Shown: positions 19,640-31,955, counted from the first letter of the stretch. The stretch: 38,553 bases of DNA from Krasilnikovozyma curviuscula (GCA_014825775.1 MVAQ01000212.1:1-38553); one strand, 5' to 3'. Notes: a model not told the origin generated them from the letters alone. Program-made: numbers and translations.

Positions 19640-22285
19640 ATGGCTGGAGGACCAGTTGCTGCTGGTGCTGGTATCCAGGGTGGATCCACGGTAATGGGTG
19701 AGCCTGCTTTTTAGCTGTTGGATGCTGCTGGATGTTGTGAAGTTATGACTAACGGTGATTTTTTTTGTCAACCCTTTTCTTCGCTCTGGCTGAAAACAGG
19801 ATTCCTCATTGCTGCTTTCGCTGCCTTCGGTGGTGTTTTATTCGGGTGAGTTGGGTCATTTCCATATGCTTTAACACCCTGCCACTGCTAGTTTGAGGAA
19901 GTCAGAGCGCTCTATGAGGGCGATGATCCGCGTTTTTTTCCAACTGTGCGTTACTCACGCGAGTTCCTCTTTTTTTTTTTTTTCCTTGACCCTCTCCTCC
20001 AATGTTAGTTACGACACTGGTACCATCTCAGGACTCATTGGTGAGTTATCCCCTATCTGAATCTCCTGTGTTTGTCCACTCAACGCTGACCCCTTTTCGT
20101 TGTGCGCCGCCTTGTTTACCTCAGCTATGAATGATTGGCTCCAGACCTTTGGAACGTACGACACTACGGGTTACGCTCAAACAACTAACGGAACCGACTA
20201 CTACCTGCAAACCTCCAATAAATCCCTTGTGGTTTCCATCCTCTCCGCCGGTACTTTGTAGGTTTCGCGTTTCTTTTAATCACCTCCGGATTCAGCCCAT
20301 TGATGAGTATTATTATATTTAGCTTTGGGGCTCTCCTTGGAGCACCAATGGCTGATCTTGCCGGTCGAAGACTCGGCTTGGTCGGCGGCTGTATCGTTTT
20401 TTCCCTCGGCGTTGGTCTTCAGCTCGACACGCACTGGGCATCCTTCATCGTCGGCCGTGTCTTTGCTGGTTTGGGTGTTGGTCTCATCTCGTGTATTGTA
20501 CCAATGTACCAGGTTAGGCGTGTTCTAGTGATACAATTGTCTCTGCCTCGACACTGACTAGACGTGTTCTGCTTTCGTAGTCTGAAACTGCTCCAGCTAA
20601 CCTCAGAGGTTTGATCACCGGAATGTACCAACTTGCTGTCACCATTGGCGCTTTGATCTCTGCCATCGTTCTCAATGCCACCAAGGACCGTGAGAACTCT
20701 TCGTCTTGGAGAATCCCAATCGCTGGTTCGTCCATCCCTTTCATCTCTCCTCCATATTTACTCCACGACTTACATTTACCTCCGCATATAGTTCAATTCG
20801 CTTGGGCATTAGTTCTTGTCATCGGTATGCTCATCCTGCCAGAAACGCCTCGTTTCCTCGTCACCAAGGGCAAAGAAGACGCCGCCAAGGCTGCACTGGC
20901 CCGCATCACCGGCCAATCTGTCGACTCTGCATTAGTCATCTCTCAGTACACCGAGATTGCGGCTGCTGTCGCTGTTGATCGAGAGGAGTCTGGAAAATCG
21001 ACTTACAAGGACTGCTTTTCCAACAACTCGTCGAGACACGCCTTCAGAACCATCACGGGTATGTGGTTGCAGGGATTTCAACAACTCACTGGTGTGTCAC
21101 AGTTTTTATTTTTGGAGATCAAATCAAAGGTCTAGTAGCTAACTAGTATGGCATGCGTTTGCTGGCATATTTCGCAACTAGGTATCAACTTCGTCATTTA
21201 CTATGGGTGAGTCTCAAGACTGATGTTGCATCTCCTATCACTGATCACTGACTCGTTCTTTGTTTCAGAACGACTTTCTTCGAGCAGGCCAACGTTGGAA
21301 CTCCATTCTTGATCACCATCGCCGTTGACGTTGTCAACACGGGTATGACGATCATTGTGAGTGCCACTTTCCCTCTCTTTCGCAACTTGACCAAATCAGA
21401 CTTCTGACGCACTACTGTGGTTTATATCCAGGGTATTAACTTTATCGACCGAATCGGCCGAAGAACTCTCCTCTTCTACGGAGCCATCGGAATGGCTGTC
21501 TGTGAATACTTGATCGCCATCATCGGTACCGCTGATGCTGCCGCCAAGGCCGCCAACCAAACTCTCGTTGCTTTCACCTGTATTTACGTCGCTTTCTATG
21601 CTCTTTCTTGGGGGTGGGTTGCTTTTTGTTGTCGTCTGGACGCATCGAGTACTAACTTTTTATTATTTGCTGCCTCAACAGACCAATTGTCTGGACCATG
21701 ACTGGTGAAATCTTCCCTAACGAGACCAGAGCCAAGGCTACCTCGCTGGCTGTCGCGTCAAACTGGCTCTGGAATTGGGGTATCGGAGTAAGTTACTCCT
21801 CATTCTCCACTCATTAACCTGCACTCTGGATTTTAAGCTTTTCTCTCTTTGTAATCTCTAGTACGCTACTCCTTACCTCGTTGATAAGCCCACCCTTTCT
21901 GGTCCAAACATCACCCACACCGCCGACCTCGGCTCTAAGGTCTTCTTCATCTGGGGTTCCACCTGCGCTGCCTGTGCTGCTTTCGTCTACTTCTTTATCC
22001 CGTAAGTTTGTTTTCAGTTTTTCTTCAACTTCAATAGCTTTAAGTCTCTGATGACCGTTCCCCTCTCTTAGTGAAACAAAGGGACTCTCCCTCGAACAAG
22101 TTGACCTGCTCTACCGTGAATCCTCTATCATCGGTTCCGCCAAGTATGGTGCTCAGATGAAGGCCTCGGGAGAGACTTTTGGTCACGGCGAGCACGCTCA
22201 CGTTAACGTCAAAGGTGCCGAGCTTGAGAAGAGGGAACACGCCATCGACATCGCGCATAACGACAACGCTGCTTCTGCTGTATAA
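19640..22285 (+). CDS. MFS sugar (hexose) transporter
   Basis: Thirteen exons give 552 aa with all phases consistent: 19640-19697, 19800-19845, 20009-20040, 20125-20257, 20323-20512, 20581-20725, 20792-21091, 21182-21206, 21269-21356, 21432-21613, 21682-21787, 21862-22001 and 22072-22285. Sugar-porter signatures are all present: GGVLFGYDTGTISG in helix 1, DLAGRRLGL after helix 2, RVFAGLGVGLISCIVPMYQSE, LPETPRFLVTKGK, and GFQQLTGINFVIYYGTTFF in helix 7. IDRIGRRTLL, GPIVWTMTGEIFP and PETKGLSLEQVD complete the set. Twelve membrane helices are expected. The protein should import hexoses across the plasma membrane; closest functional classes are fungal HXT/Snf3-like carriers, but the exact sugar is not readable. 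The cytosolic tail is short (about 60 residues, His/Glu-rich), which argues against a long-tailed glucose sensor. Exons of 25-46 nt are notable. Confidence 0.93.
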
Positions 22286-22656
22286 ACCAGCTACTCTTGT
22301 TTCCACCCCTGCTTTATGACGTTACTGTATTGATATTACATCCCGCTCTTCCGCGTATTTACCTATCCTTAAAAATCCGTAATATGATGATGAAAAGGTT
22401 AATGGTTTCTCGCTGTTTTACTGAATTTGGGAGAGTAGAAGCTACGCGACTCAGTGATGTATAGTGGAATGCTTTTACTTTCCGCGTCCAGAGATCATGT
22501 TCTAACTAGCATCCAAACTGGAGTCAAAGGAAAGAGAAAACCACATGAGAGAGCAAATCACACCCGCCTGAAGGTAGATGTTTGACCAAAAGCGCTGACA
22601 CATAAGATTCTAAAAAAAGTGTCGCAGGTCGTGCCTAGACATTTGGGTCGTGATAA
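22286..22656. other. Convergent intergenic region
   Basis: 371 bases between the stop of the hexose transporter and the stop of the next minus-strand gene. It holds both 3' UTRs; no frame, repeat or RNA structure stands out. Confidence 0.5.
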
Positions 22657-24480
22657 TCAAACCTTTCTCAAAACCACTTCACCAACCCATACCTGACCCA
22701 TCAGCCACGCCGCAGACATCCACATGTCAAGAAGCGATGCATCCTCACGCGTATTGTCGGCACTCTGAGCCCAACAGCTGACTTCAGTCACCGAAACCAA
22801 CTTTATACGTCTCGGCAGTAATAATAAGAATTCCGGTAGGGCAACTAGTACCTTCGTCTCTTCACTTCCGTTTGAATGGGCTGTAAAGAGACTTGGTAAG
22901 GTCCATGGTAAGAGAGCTGGGTGGAGGAGCATATAGGTTCGACTGAAAAGCGTGGGGGCGGTTGAGAGCGGTGGAGTTGAGCGGAAAATGATCGTCATAT
23001 GCAAGAGAGGTATTTGTAATTGAGGGTACTGTTCAAATATTCGGGTCGATGGTGATTGATAGCGAGGTGTCGAAGGACGGCGATGGACCTTCGTCGGCGA
23101 AGAGTTGAGATCCGAGATGATCGAAAAACGGCGTGGAGGCGTACTAAAGACTTGCTTATTGGGACGATCTTGAGAAGGGAGACTTCCTGAAACGTGGTTG
23201 AGTTGAAATATGGGTTTTGAGGTGGTGTAGCTCGAAACGATGGTCATATGAGAGAGCATCGTATGCCATTCCATGGTGGTGGGAGCGGTTGAACGCTGAA
23301 ATCAACAAAACAAAGAAACTCTCGTGTTTATGGCTTGGATTCTGGAAGCTTATGATACTCACACCGTAAATTCCGAACAGTCTATAATTCAGCTTTGACA
23401 AACGCCAGCCCAATAGGAGACTGCTACTCCAATTAAGCGCGACTTCCACGTTCTCAGATAAGAAGATCGAGAGTAGTGACTCCTTAGGGAGGTAGAGTGG
23501 AGTTTTACCTCGTAAGTCTTCTTTGTGTTCGGGAGACATAAAGAAATGAAGCTCAGCCAGCGGTCGCCAAATGTCTACTTACCGTCCCATCTCGTAACTC
23601 GATGACTGAACCCATCAAATCACCAACGAGATCCTGGACATCAATGAAGGATTTTAGAAAGTAGTGAGCTGGATATCGAGATGATAGTGAAGGAAACACA
23701 GCTGCTTGAAGCGCACGATATTGTCTTCTGCGCTTTGAAAATAGGAATTCCAAGATGCAACGAGTGAAGAAGAGCACGAGCCCCAGTATCATCAAAGAAT
23801 ACGCCGTTCTGATTGGAGGGTGTGCTCGAGTAGTGTTCAGCTTGTCTTGGAGTTTGATTCGGATGCCTTCGAATAACAAGCTGAGATCTTCTCCCAAGTT
23901 TTTTTCTAACGTGGGATAAGGATGACTGAGATGACTTCTACTGAAGGAGAAGGTCCTGTTATTCTCATTCCATGGCGAAGACGTGTCTGATTTCATCTAA
24001 AAACAAGGGCATTGGTAAGTCTGTCAGTCAAAAGGATGAGTTACTAAACAAAACCTTTCTCCCGATGGTTTTCACAAACAGAGAATAATATATAATATAT
24101 ATTCCCTCATACCATGCGAATAGCTGGAAATCTGAAAACATTATTCAACAAACTCACTTTTGTATCACTAACCCTACAGCAGGAATGACAATTTGAAAAG
24201 TTAAAGCTGCTCGAGTTACAAGATCTTTACTGAACTGAAAATGGACAAACAAACAATTACATCAAATGAAGTTCCAAAGCACGGAGAGATTTACCAGAAC
24301 TGGCCTGTATTTAAACCTTGCTGCTGATGGATGTGGGTTCTTGATCGTTGATAAATTCCTGTTTGTTTGGGCCAAGATGTCGTGTGAGGCAAGCAATCCA
24401 GCAGCGTCCGACGTCGTACGAGCCGTTTCAATCACAGAAGGCCAAGAATAGTGTGAAGAAGGCTCGAACCACAGACAGGT
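22657..24480 (-). CDS. Unidentified membrane protein, 5' end and one junction unresolved
   Basis: I do not recognise this product. Supported coding blocks are 23295-22657 (RSTAPTTMEWHTMLSHM to GEVVLRKV-stop), joined in phase 0 to a block ending at 23363 (KTPLYLPKESLLSIFLSENV, LFGIYG). An upstream block from 23996 has a membrane segment (AYSLMILGLVLFFTRCILEF) and PSLSSRYPAHYFLKSF. Further upstream are short blocks with a hydrophobic stretch (LTFQIVIPAVGLVIQK) near 24238-24163 and a polar block (WPSVIETARTTSDAAG) near 24480-24294. The pattern suggests a two- or three-pass membrane protein with a long C-terminal part. No initiator ATG is evident in the first block, so the true start lies further upstream. 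Around 23540-23585 the strong GTAAGT donor cannot be joined in frame to the next block by any intron longer than 31 nt, so the real splice or an indel is unknown. Confidence 0.45.
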
Positions 24481-25013
24481 CTAAGGACAACAGCTCTGTT
24501 TGAATCTCTCTCTCTTTCTGTTGTTTCGTACCAAGAACAGGAACTACTGTGGAGTGCGGGGCAAGATGGGCAAGCTGTGGTTGATCGGTTTAAGAGGATA
24601 TTGATGCAGACTATGCTAGGGCTGAGAAGGCGATCGTGGGTGGTTCTATGGAGAGGGGGTTTGTGGTAGACATGGAGAATCCGAGGAGTCATACGGGGTT
24701 TCAAAAGCGCCTGTCTGTTTCATCGGTAAGAGGGCAGTGTTTGACAGGCTGATAGATCCTTGTTTCCGCCGTGTTCATGGTTGAACCTCTGAACATTTGA
24801 TTAGGGTAGCTACCGTACGCCTTGATTTGCGAGGGCTTATTCTAGCCATGAAGAAAGATGGTATGTACATACCATCATCCCAAACGTGCGTCTGATTCTT
24901 TGCGTACAGGGCTGCATTGCTCCTTCTCAAAAAAACCTTGCGATATTTTCATCTTGAAAAAGATTATCAAAAATATAATAAAATCCATCTCTAAAGAAAT
25001 TAAACCAAGCCAT
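24481..25013. other. Intergenic region, probably holding the 5' exon of the upstream-reading minus gene
   Basis: On the minus strand, frames near 24530-24690 (for example MTPRILHVYHKPPLHR, and a coding-like LAHLAPHST) could be first exons of the membrane-protein gene. I could not connect them with confidence. Bases 24950-25010 are AT-rich and should be the 3' UTR of the amidohydrolase gene. Confidence 0.35.
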
Positions 25014-27232
25014 TTATAAACCCTTCCCGGTAACTTTCCCATCCTCTCGCCTCCTCAGTGTGACACCAGCTCTGACACCGGTAGGCTTCCCCTCATCAAG
25101 CGCAACCTCGCCATTGACGACAACGAACCTTATCCCTGAGCTTTGTTTCTTTGGCTCGCTGTAGGTCGCCTCGTCCTTGATCGTCTTCGGGTCGAACAGC
25201 ACTAGATCAGCGATCGATCCCTCGGCAACAAGACCTCTCGAGGGATACATAGACAGGCGTTTCGCAGGGCGGGAGGTGAGATGCGCGATCATGGACGGTA
25301 ATGGAATGAGGGAAAGGTCGCGCGAGTAGTGTCCGAGGAAACGAGGCATGGTACCCCATGCCCGTGGGTGGGTTCTCGCGCCATGTAGGATACTAGAAGA
25401 ACGGGAAAAGAAGTCAGTGAGAAGTCTCTGAGGTGTTACCAAAAGGAAAGGGTGTGAACAGCTTACCCATCGGAACCAGAACAGTGCGTGCAGTGCTGCA
25501 TGATCAGCTGCACGTTGTTCTCATCACCCATGTGCTACAAATAATACACGCTGGTCAGATGCTTATTACTATCACGTCTAAGAAAGAAATCATGACCTAT
25601 ACTTACCATAAGGATACTAGTTCTCAGCTCGTCCTTCTGTAGGATGTCAAAGAAAACCTCACTGGGCAGCCTTCCTTCCTCGGCGGCGATCTTTCCAATG
25701 GTCTTCCCGCTGTAGCTCAGCATTTCTGGGTTGGAGATACCTGCGATCTCAATGCAGTTCCAGTCGGTTGGAAGGCCGTGGCCCCCGTCGCACCCGGTCA
25801 CCTCGACCGCGATCCGCATCTTCTCTACCAGCAAGGGCGAGTTGAGTCTTGAGAGAGTCGCGGCAGGTCCACCGGAGGACGCCCAGGATGGGAGGAGAGC
25901 AGCGAGTGTTGTCGAGCCTGTGTGTAACCACGGCGGAAGCAATACATCAGCGACCTGTTTTCAAGAATTCCCCAAACAGAGAGCTTATACGAGAAGACTT
26001 ACCAGGCAAGTAAGGGTACGTATCCAGACTGACATCCACGCCTTCATCTCTAGCAGCATCAATCATCTTGATGAGCTCGTCCGCCCTGCCGCGGTTGACG
26101 TCAAAGTTCATCGTTGCGTGCGTCAAGTGGACTGGGCAGCCCGTCGACCGTCCGAGGTTGAGCATCTCTTCGTAGCTCTCAAGAGCGTTGAGGCCGTAGC
26201 TCCGGTGGTGCGGCGCGTAGTATGCTCCCGGGTACGACTTGGCGAGCGAGGCGCAGAGGACGGCGAGTTCGGAGGTTGAGGCGTACATTCCTACCAAGCC
26301 AATGGGGTCAAAGACTTTTTCGTAGAAGAAATAAAAGGAAGAGCGCGCACCTGGTGTATATGTTAATCCAGAAGACATCCCAACTGCTCCTTGAGACATT
26401 GCCTCCTTCAAAAGACGAACCTGCTCTTGAGTTTGGTCAGCAGTTGAGACAGAGTCCTCCGGTCCCACTGCAAGCAGACGCAGGTTACCCTGAGCATTAC
26501 CACAAAGAGTTATTATTAACATATCTTGTTCAGCATAATAATAATAAAAGACACAAGGAAGTACTAACCTGTGGTACGAGCACCGCGACGTTAGTAGCAG
26601 TCTTGTTTCTGTCCAGACAATCCAGATAGTCTTTCAATTCCCTCCATTGGAACATGCCAACATCCTTGTGTAACGTAGCGCATTCCTCGTCTGATGGATT
26701 ACCATTCCAGCCTGCTATCTGTGCTCTTATTGAGGTCATTTGGATGTCGTTGTTGGTTGGGTAGTATGAGATCCCTGATGATGGCAAACCCAAGTAATCA
26801 TCAGTTCGTCAGCTCGTCACTTCTTCCAATAAACATCAGATATCATGGAAAGTAGCTCACCATCCTGTCCAACGACCTCGGTAGTACAGCCCTAGAGGTG
26901 TATTTGGAGAAAAATTCGGTCCAGTCGGATCAGCCTAAAGCGAAACACGGCATCCTAAAAAAAGGAACGAGCAAAAGACGGACCTGGGTAATTTTAGGCT
27001 CGTGGTTGGGATTCGTCAAGAGATAAAGATCACTATGGGCGTGCATATCGATGAACCCAGGACTGAGGACACAGCCAGCTGCATCGATCCTTCGGATATC
27101 CCTTGGAACTTCAGCGTCAAGGCCAGAGGCGATTCGAGCGATGAGGCCGTTGGAGATAAAGACATCTGCTGTGTAGGGAACAGCTTCTTCGGAGCCGTCT
27201 ATCACTGTAGCTGAGAGGAAGAGGAAGGCCAT
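25014..27232 (-). CDS. D-aminoacylase-like amidohydrolase (N-acyl-D-amino-acid deacylase)
   Basis: Eight exons: 27232-26984, 26891-26861, 26774-26569, 26489-26351, 26290-26003, 25917-25607, 25534-25467 and 25392-25014, giving 556 aa in phase. This is the amidohydrolase fold of the D-aminoacylase group, which removes the acyl group from N-acyl-D-amino acids. Visible motifs are GFIDMHAHSD (His64, His66), GCTTEVVGQDG (Cys85, matching the metal-ligand Cys of bacterial enzymes), GMSSGLTYTPG, and CPVHLTHATM (His263, His266). Also present are DTYPYLPG, the late CSGSDG with the expected catalytic Asp, GARTHPRAWGTMPRFLG, and the C-terminal beta-sandwich segment LVAEGSIADLVLFDP. The length fits the family (about 480-550). 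No signal peptide or peroxisomal tail is evident; the protein ends VTGKGL, so cytosol is likely. A role in handling D-amino-acid or peptidoglycan-derived compounds is inference. The 31-nt second exon carries the Cys motif. Other deacylases or dihydroorotase-like enzymes are less likely. Confidence 0.9.
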
Positions 27233-27777
27233 TTTTTAGAGTTTAATGGAGGACGGGTAGGACGAAGGAAGTGGTTGGACGCCAGTCATGGCAAACTCGC
27301 CGTCCTTAGCCTCGTCGGTGGGGCAAGGTTGGGGAGGTACTTTAAAAATGAAAGAAAATGAAACAATTACCAAAATATATGAATGAAATCCAGTAGACAT
27401 TTGGTACTTATCCTCCAAGTCTCAAATGACCCAGATGAGTTTTTATAAAAATAAAAAAAAAACTTGGAAATTACGGACGCGCCCGTCGCGTTCAGCTGGT
27501 AGACTCGCAACATCATTGTGGCTAGAAACCTCGGAATTACACACTACTGGGTCTGGCCAAGGTGTAAGGTAATCTCACAAGTATCCTATGTAGTGGTAAA
27601 TGAGATTCAAAGTTCTAAGGTTTTCTCATTGGTTGAGAAGTCGAAAGGGCTCATCCAATCCCCTAGTGTACCAGAATAAACTTGATCGATGTATTTCTTT
27701 TACATTAGCATATTCGCGCTATTTGTTTTATTTTATTTTGTACTTTGCCAACTTAATTGAAGTACAGCAGCCCTAAC
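27233..27777. other. Divergent intergenic region
   Basis: It lies between the amidohydrolase start (minus) and a small plus-strand gene. An A-rich tract at 27445-27465 and AT-rich sequence at 27700-27750 are the only notable features. No coding frame is supported. Confidence 0.45.
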
Positions 27778-28172
27778 ATGCCGTTCCTCCGCCTCCCTCC
27801 TGAAGGAGATTACGCCAAATGGATGGACCTCTCAGATCGCGAAGCTCATTCTGAAGTCACCAACAATATATTTTACGATGCGATCTCCTGGAATTTCCTT
27901 GTGCCTAGTGGCATCTCAGCTCAATCATGGTGCTTGATACTAGACAGGACCTCAACTCCTGTTCCATTAGATCCAAAGCAAGACGGTTGCTCTTGCGCCG
28001 TTTACAACACCAACTCGCTCCATCTCTTCGCCCGAAAAGGACTCTGCGGCGTGAGTACAATGTCCTTCCTGGAACATTAGCCTTCCTTCCCCATTTCGCC
28101 TTCGTCATCACACCAGGCGTTCTGATGCAGGAGGGAAGGGAGATCGTTAGGCACTCAAACATATCCATCTGA
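27778..28172 (+). CDS. Small two-exon hypothetical protein
   Basis: Exons 27778-28050 and 28131-28172 give 104 aa, joined in phase 0 by a GTGAGT donor and a GATGCAG acceptor (80-nt intron). The protein opens MPFLRLPPEGDYAKWMDLSD and continues REAHSEVTNNIFYDAISWNF, balanced and clearly coding-like. It has neither signal peptide nor membrane segment. A central Cys-containing part (DGCSCAVYNTNSLHLF) precedes the short second exon, ending RHSNISI. I know no family for it. It may be an intact small cytosolic protein or the remnant of a longer gene. It stands alone between the amidohydrolase and importin alpha. Confidence 0.5.
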
Positions 28173-29000
28173 ATACTATCTTTCAGCCATCTAGAAGTTC
28201 GTCCAATTTTCATCTGCCTCGCACCTCTAAGTTAATGTGATGCGCGAAGATGGTAAAGCTGGCGGAGCCACAACAGTTGAGCATCAACCCTGGATGTGCG
28301 CTCTTAGGAGGGGATTTTTTTCCCCTGTATCATGAGTAGCTTGTCCCTTCATAAGGTACTCGGTCATTGTTGTAGGATATAGCACAAGCGGATACGAAAG
28401 AGTCCAATAAAACGGATCCCCATCTTACCCTGATTCGCAGTCCAGCACTATCTAACTGCTCCACTTAAGATGAAAGATTCGATTGATATATTTGAATTGT
28501 TTTGATGAAGTATTTTGTGGTCTTTGCCTACACAGTCCTCCTCGTATACTCAGACTGGGAGCCGACAAGCAAAGGTCTTTAAACGCGCGAAGGCAGACAC
28601 CTTTGAATAACATCAGGAAGTAGGCAGGTTGGTGCTTCAGCTGAAAAAGTCCGTGGAAAAAGGGAACGAAGTGAGGTTTTGGTTGCAATCTGAATTCGGT
28701 TGAGCTTTGCAGCTTCAGATGAAGAATAATGACTCATATCTTGTCTTTCCTTTGAAGCTCATAAATTTTATTTCTCTCATGACTTAATTATCTGGTAGAT
28801 TAATTCTTTTGAATGGTGTTCCCTGGAGTCCACCGCAGCGAAGCGTCGCAACTTTGATGGTTAGTGCGCGAAGAATAAACGACCGTGATGTTGCGTCACA
28901 CTGTTTTCTACTGGTTTTGTTTTGTTGATTTTCCTCGAATCCGACACGCACTCATTTTTATTTTCCAACATCATCCACCAATCGAAACCCTCTTGGAACC
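28173..29000. other. Intergenic region upstream of importin alpha
   Basis: About 830 bases with only short unsupported frames (for example minus 28452-28688). The last 150 bases should contain the importin-alpha promoter and leader; no TATA box is obvious there. Confidence 0.45.
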
Positions 29001-31955
29001 ATGTCTGAAAGCAGAAATCAGGTATGTTTCTGACATTCCTACCGTTTTCAGGCTTTCAATTTAGCTCAATCAACTGACCAGGCTCTCTTTTTCACTCAAC
29101 ACGTCGATTCCCAACCTTTTCGCCCGGATCACAATTTTTCTACCACTTTGCCCACCTTGGCATCCACCCTGGACATGCTCTCTGAACCTTCGGCTACACT
29201 TGAATATCTTGTGTTGTACAGGAAAACCGTCGAGCGGCTTACAAGTCGAAAGGAAACTTTTCAGCGGCCGAGCTGAGGAGAAGAAGGGAGGAACAACAGG
29301 TCGAGATTAGAAAACAAAAGGTACGTTTCATCCTTTTGAATCAGTCTATCAAGGTCACCCTTGGTGCGGCTGTCAAGCACTCGTAAGGACTGGGTTGAGG
29401 GTGGATGGTGTAAAGAATAGAACGAAGGGCCTGTCTCTCTTCGTTCGGTGAGGAGCGTTAAAGTAACCTTTCCATCTCTGGTTGCATTGACAAAATGACA
29501 GCATATTGCCTTGATGTGTGTCATTATGGTTGTGCATGGTTAGATGAAATAGGCGAGCTTTTCATAACCCGCTGCCGGGTACGATTTCTACTCGGCGCTG
29601 GGTATATGAATCGACTCAGACTGAGAGCTCCAGGGTCTGTCCCAGATGCCTAGGAATTTATCTCTAAAGGTAGATTGACTGGATGCTACCGGTCTGGTAG
29701 ATGGGAGATGGCACTGGTAAAGCTGTTCCACGAGAGGTCCCTCCCCCAGCCCTAGCTTTCCTTCGTTTCTTCATTACCTTCAACTACGCTTGACTTCCTC
29801 TGTTTTCTCGTACGGGCCACTGACATTTACGTGTTATCGTCGTCTTCAATATTCTTCTTTCTCTGGCCCTGCTCCGCCCTTCTAACGAATCCCCTCCTGA
29901 AAAATCGAAGAGAGAAGACTCTGTCGCCAAACGTAGAAATTTCACTGCTTCGCTAGGAGATGATTCAGACGATGAAGCATCAGGTGTTGCTGGATCTAGT
30001 GATGCTGGTGTAAGTTCGCACTTGCTCCTTCTGGTCGAGGTTGAAGGAAACTGACGTCGTTCCACCTTCAACCCGCCTCGCTTTGTCTGGTCGCTGTAGC
30101 TTGCCGATCAGCTCCCTCAAATGATTGCTGGTGTTTTCAGTGAAGATGTTGATGCTCAACTCGAAAGCACTATGAAGTTCAGAAAGTGAGTGTCGACACT
30201 TCTGCTTGGCTTTCAGTCGCATTCTCTAACTGGTTCTTCACTGCACCCTTGCCTTGACTTCATGGTTGGTAACTCTAGGTTACTCTCAAAAGAAAAGAAC
30301 CCACCAATTGAGCGTGTCATTGAATGTGGAGTTGTGCCTAGATTTGTTGAGTTCCTGCAAAGCCAGCACTCGATGATTCAGGTGAGTAAACGAATATTTC
30401 TTTGTTGGGGCTGTCTTGATACTCACTAGTTCGTTCGTTTTAATATTTTCTTATAGTTTGAAGCTGCTTGGGCTCTCACCAACATTGCCTCCGGCACCTC
30501 CCAGCACACTCAAACTGTTATTCACTCCGGTGCAGTCCCTCTCTTCATCCAACTCCTCTCCTCACCAGTCCTGGACGTCCGTGAACAAGCCGTCTGGGCC
30601 CTTGGTAACATTGCTGGTGATTCACCCAAATGCAGAGACTACGTTCTCCAACAAGGCGCCCTCCCACCACTCTTGGCTCTGCTTGGAGAAAACCACAAGC
30701 TCAGTATGCTGAGAAACGCTACTTGGACTTTGAGCAATTTCTGCAGAGGAAAAAGTCCTCAACCGGATTGGGATCTGGTCAGTTTGACGGTTTCGATGTT
30801 CTTGCGCCGAGGTTGGGAGCTGACCTGAAACATTTCGTTCTCTAGATTTCTCCATCTCTGTCCATCTTGACGAAGCTTATTTACTCACTCGATGATGAAG
30901 TTTTGATTGATGCGTGTTGGGCTATCTCATACCTCAGTGATGGCACCAACGATAAGATTCAAGCCGTCATTGAGAGTGGTGTTTGTAGGAGATTGGTGGA
31001 TCTTTTGATGTAAGCCCTTATTACATCGTCATTGTGCATGATGTGAACTGGGTTTGACTCTTTACGTCTGCCGATATCTGTAGGCACCCATCTACCGGTG
31101 TTCAGACTCCAGCTCTGCGATCGGTTGGAAACATTGTCACCGGTGACGATCTCCAAACTCAAGTTGTCATCGCTTCTGGTGCCCTTCAGGCTTTGTTGAG
31201 CTTATTGAGCAGTCCAAAGGAAGGTATCAGAAAGGAAGCCTGTTGGACCATTTCCAACATTACCGCTGGATCGTAAGTCGGCAGTCGCTTCTCGTCTGAA
31301 TGCACGAGGCTCACCTCTTCCCTTTTCCTTCACAGTCCTCATCAGATCCAGGCCATCATCGATGCCAATATCATCCCACCTCTTATCAACATTCTCCAGA
31401 ACGCTGACTTCAAGACAAAAAAAGAAGCTTGTTGGGCTCTTTCCAACGCAACTTCGGGCGGATTGCAGGAACCATCTCAAATTCGATACTTGGTTCAACA
31501 GGGTTGTATCAAGCCTTTGTGTGACTTGTTGAAGACGATGGACAACAAGATCATTCAGGTTGCTCTAGATGGATTGGAAAACATCCTCAAGGTTGGTGAT
31601 ATTGATAAAGAAGCTAGTGGGCCAGGAGGTGTCAACCTCTACGCTCAATACGTTGAAGAGGCCGGTGGTATGCACGCTATCCACAACTGTAAGTACTACT
31701 ATGGCAATTTTCGTGTTGAGTTATTTCTTGTAGTAATCGACTTTCGTGGGTCCGTCTGTAGTGCAACACCACGAAAACCTCGAGATCTACAAGAAGTCTT
31801 TCTACATTATGGACAAGTTCTTCCCTGAAGAAGATGAAGAACAAGAGACCGGTATCTCAGCTCCTCAAGTCGATGCTGCTGGTGGATTTGCTTTCCAAAG
31901 CGACTTGGCTGCTCCTCAGGGCGGTTTCAACTTCGGTGGAGGAGCGATGCAATAA
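29001..31955 (+). CDS. SRP1: Importin subunit alpha (karyopherin alpha)
   Basis: Ten exons give 542 aa, all in phase: 29001-29021, 29222-29320, 29911-30009, 30100-30185, 30279-30381, 30457-30777, 30846-31009, 31084-31272, 31336-31688 and 31762-31955. The N-terminal importin-beta-binding segment is basic ([25 protein letters not shown]). It is followed by ten or so armadillo repeats with the NLS-binding Trp/Asn ladder visible: [76 protein letters not shown] and [13 protein letters not shown]. The end (YQ-like [19 protein letters not shown], then an acidic Gly-rich tail [11 protein letters not shown]) is also typical. It carries classical NLS cargo into the nucleus with importin beta. Symbol from the yeast orthologue. 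Intron 2 is 590 nt, far longer than any other here. A decayed copy of the exon 6-8 region lies about 4 kb downstream. Confidence 0.95.

Noticed and set aside
22657..27232. Idea that the hexose transporter, membrane protein and D-aminoacylase form a catabolic cluster
   Set aside because: Orientation, unknown middle gene and lack of a shared pathway give no support; fungal housekeeping neighbours are usually unrelated.
27480..27560. tRNA-like opening (gttcagctggtaga) near 27489
   Set aside because: No B box follows and the flanks do not pair as an acceptor stem.
29540..29640. Box C/D snoRNA-like elements (tagatgaaat then actgaga) in importin-alpha intron 2
   Set aside because: The C box deviates from RTGATGA and no terminal stem pairs the flanks; too weak to call without a model search.
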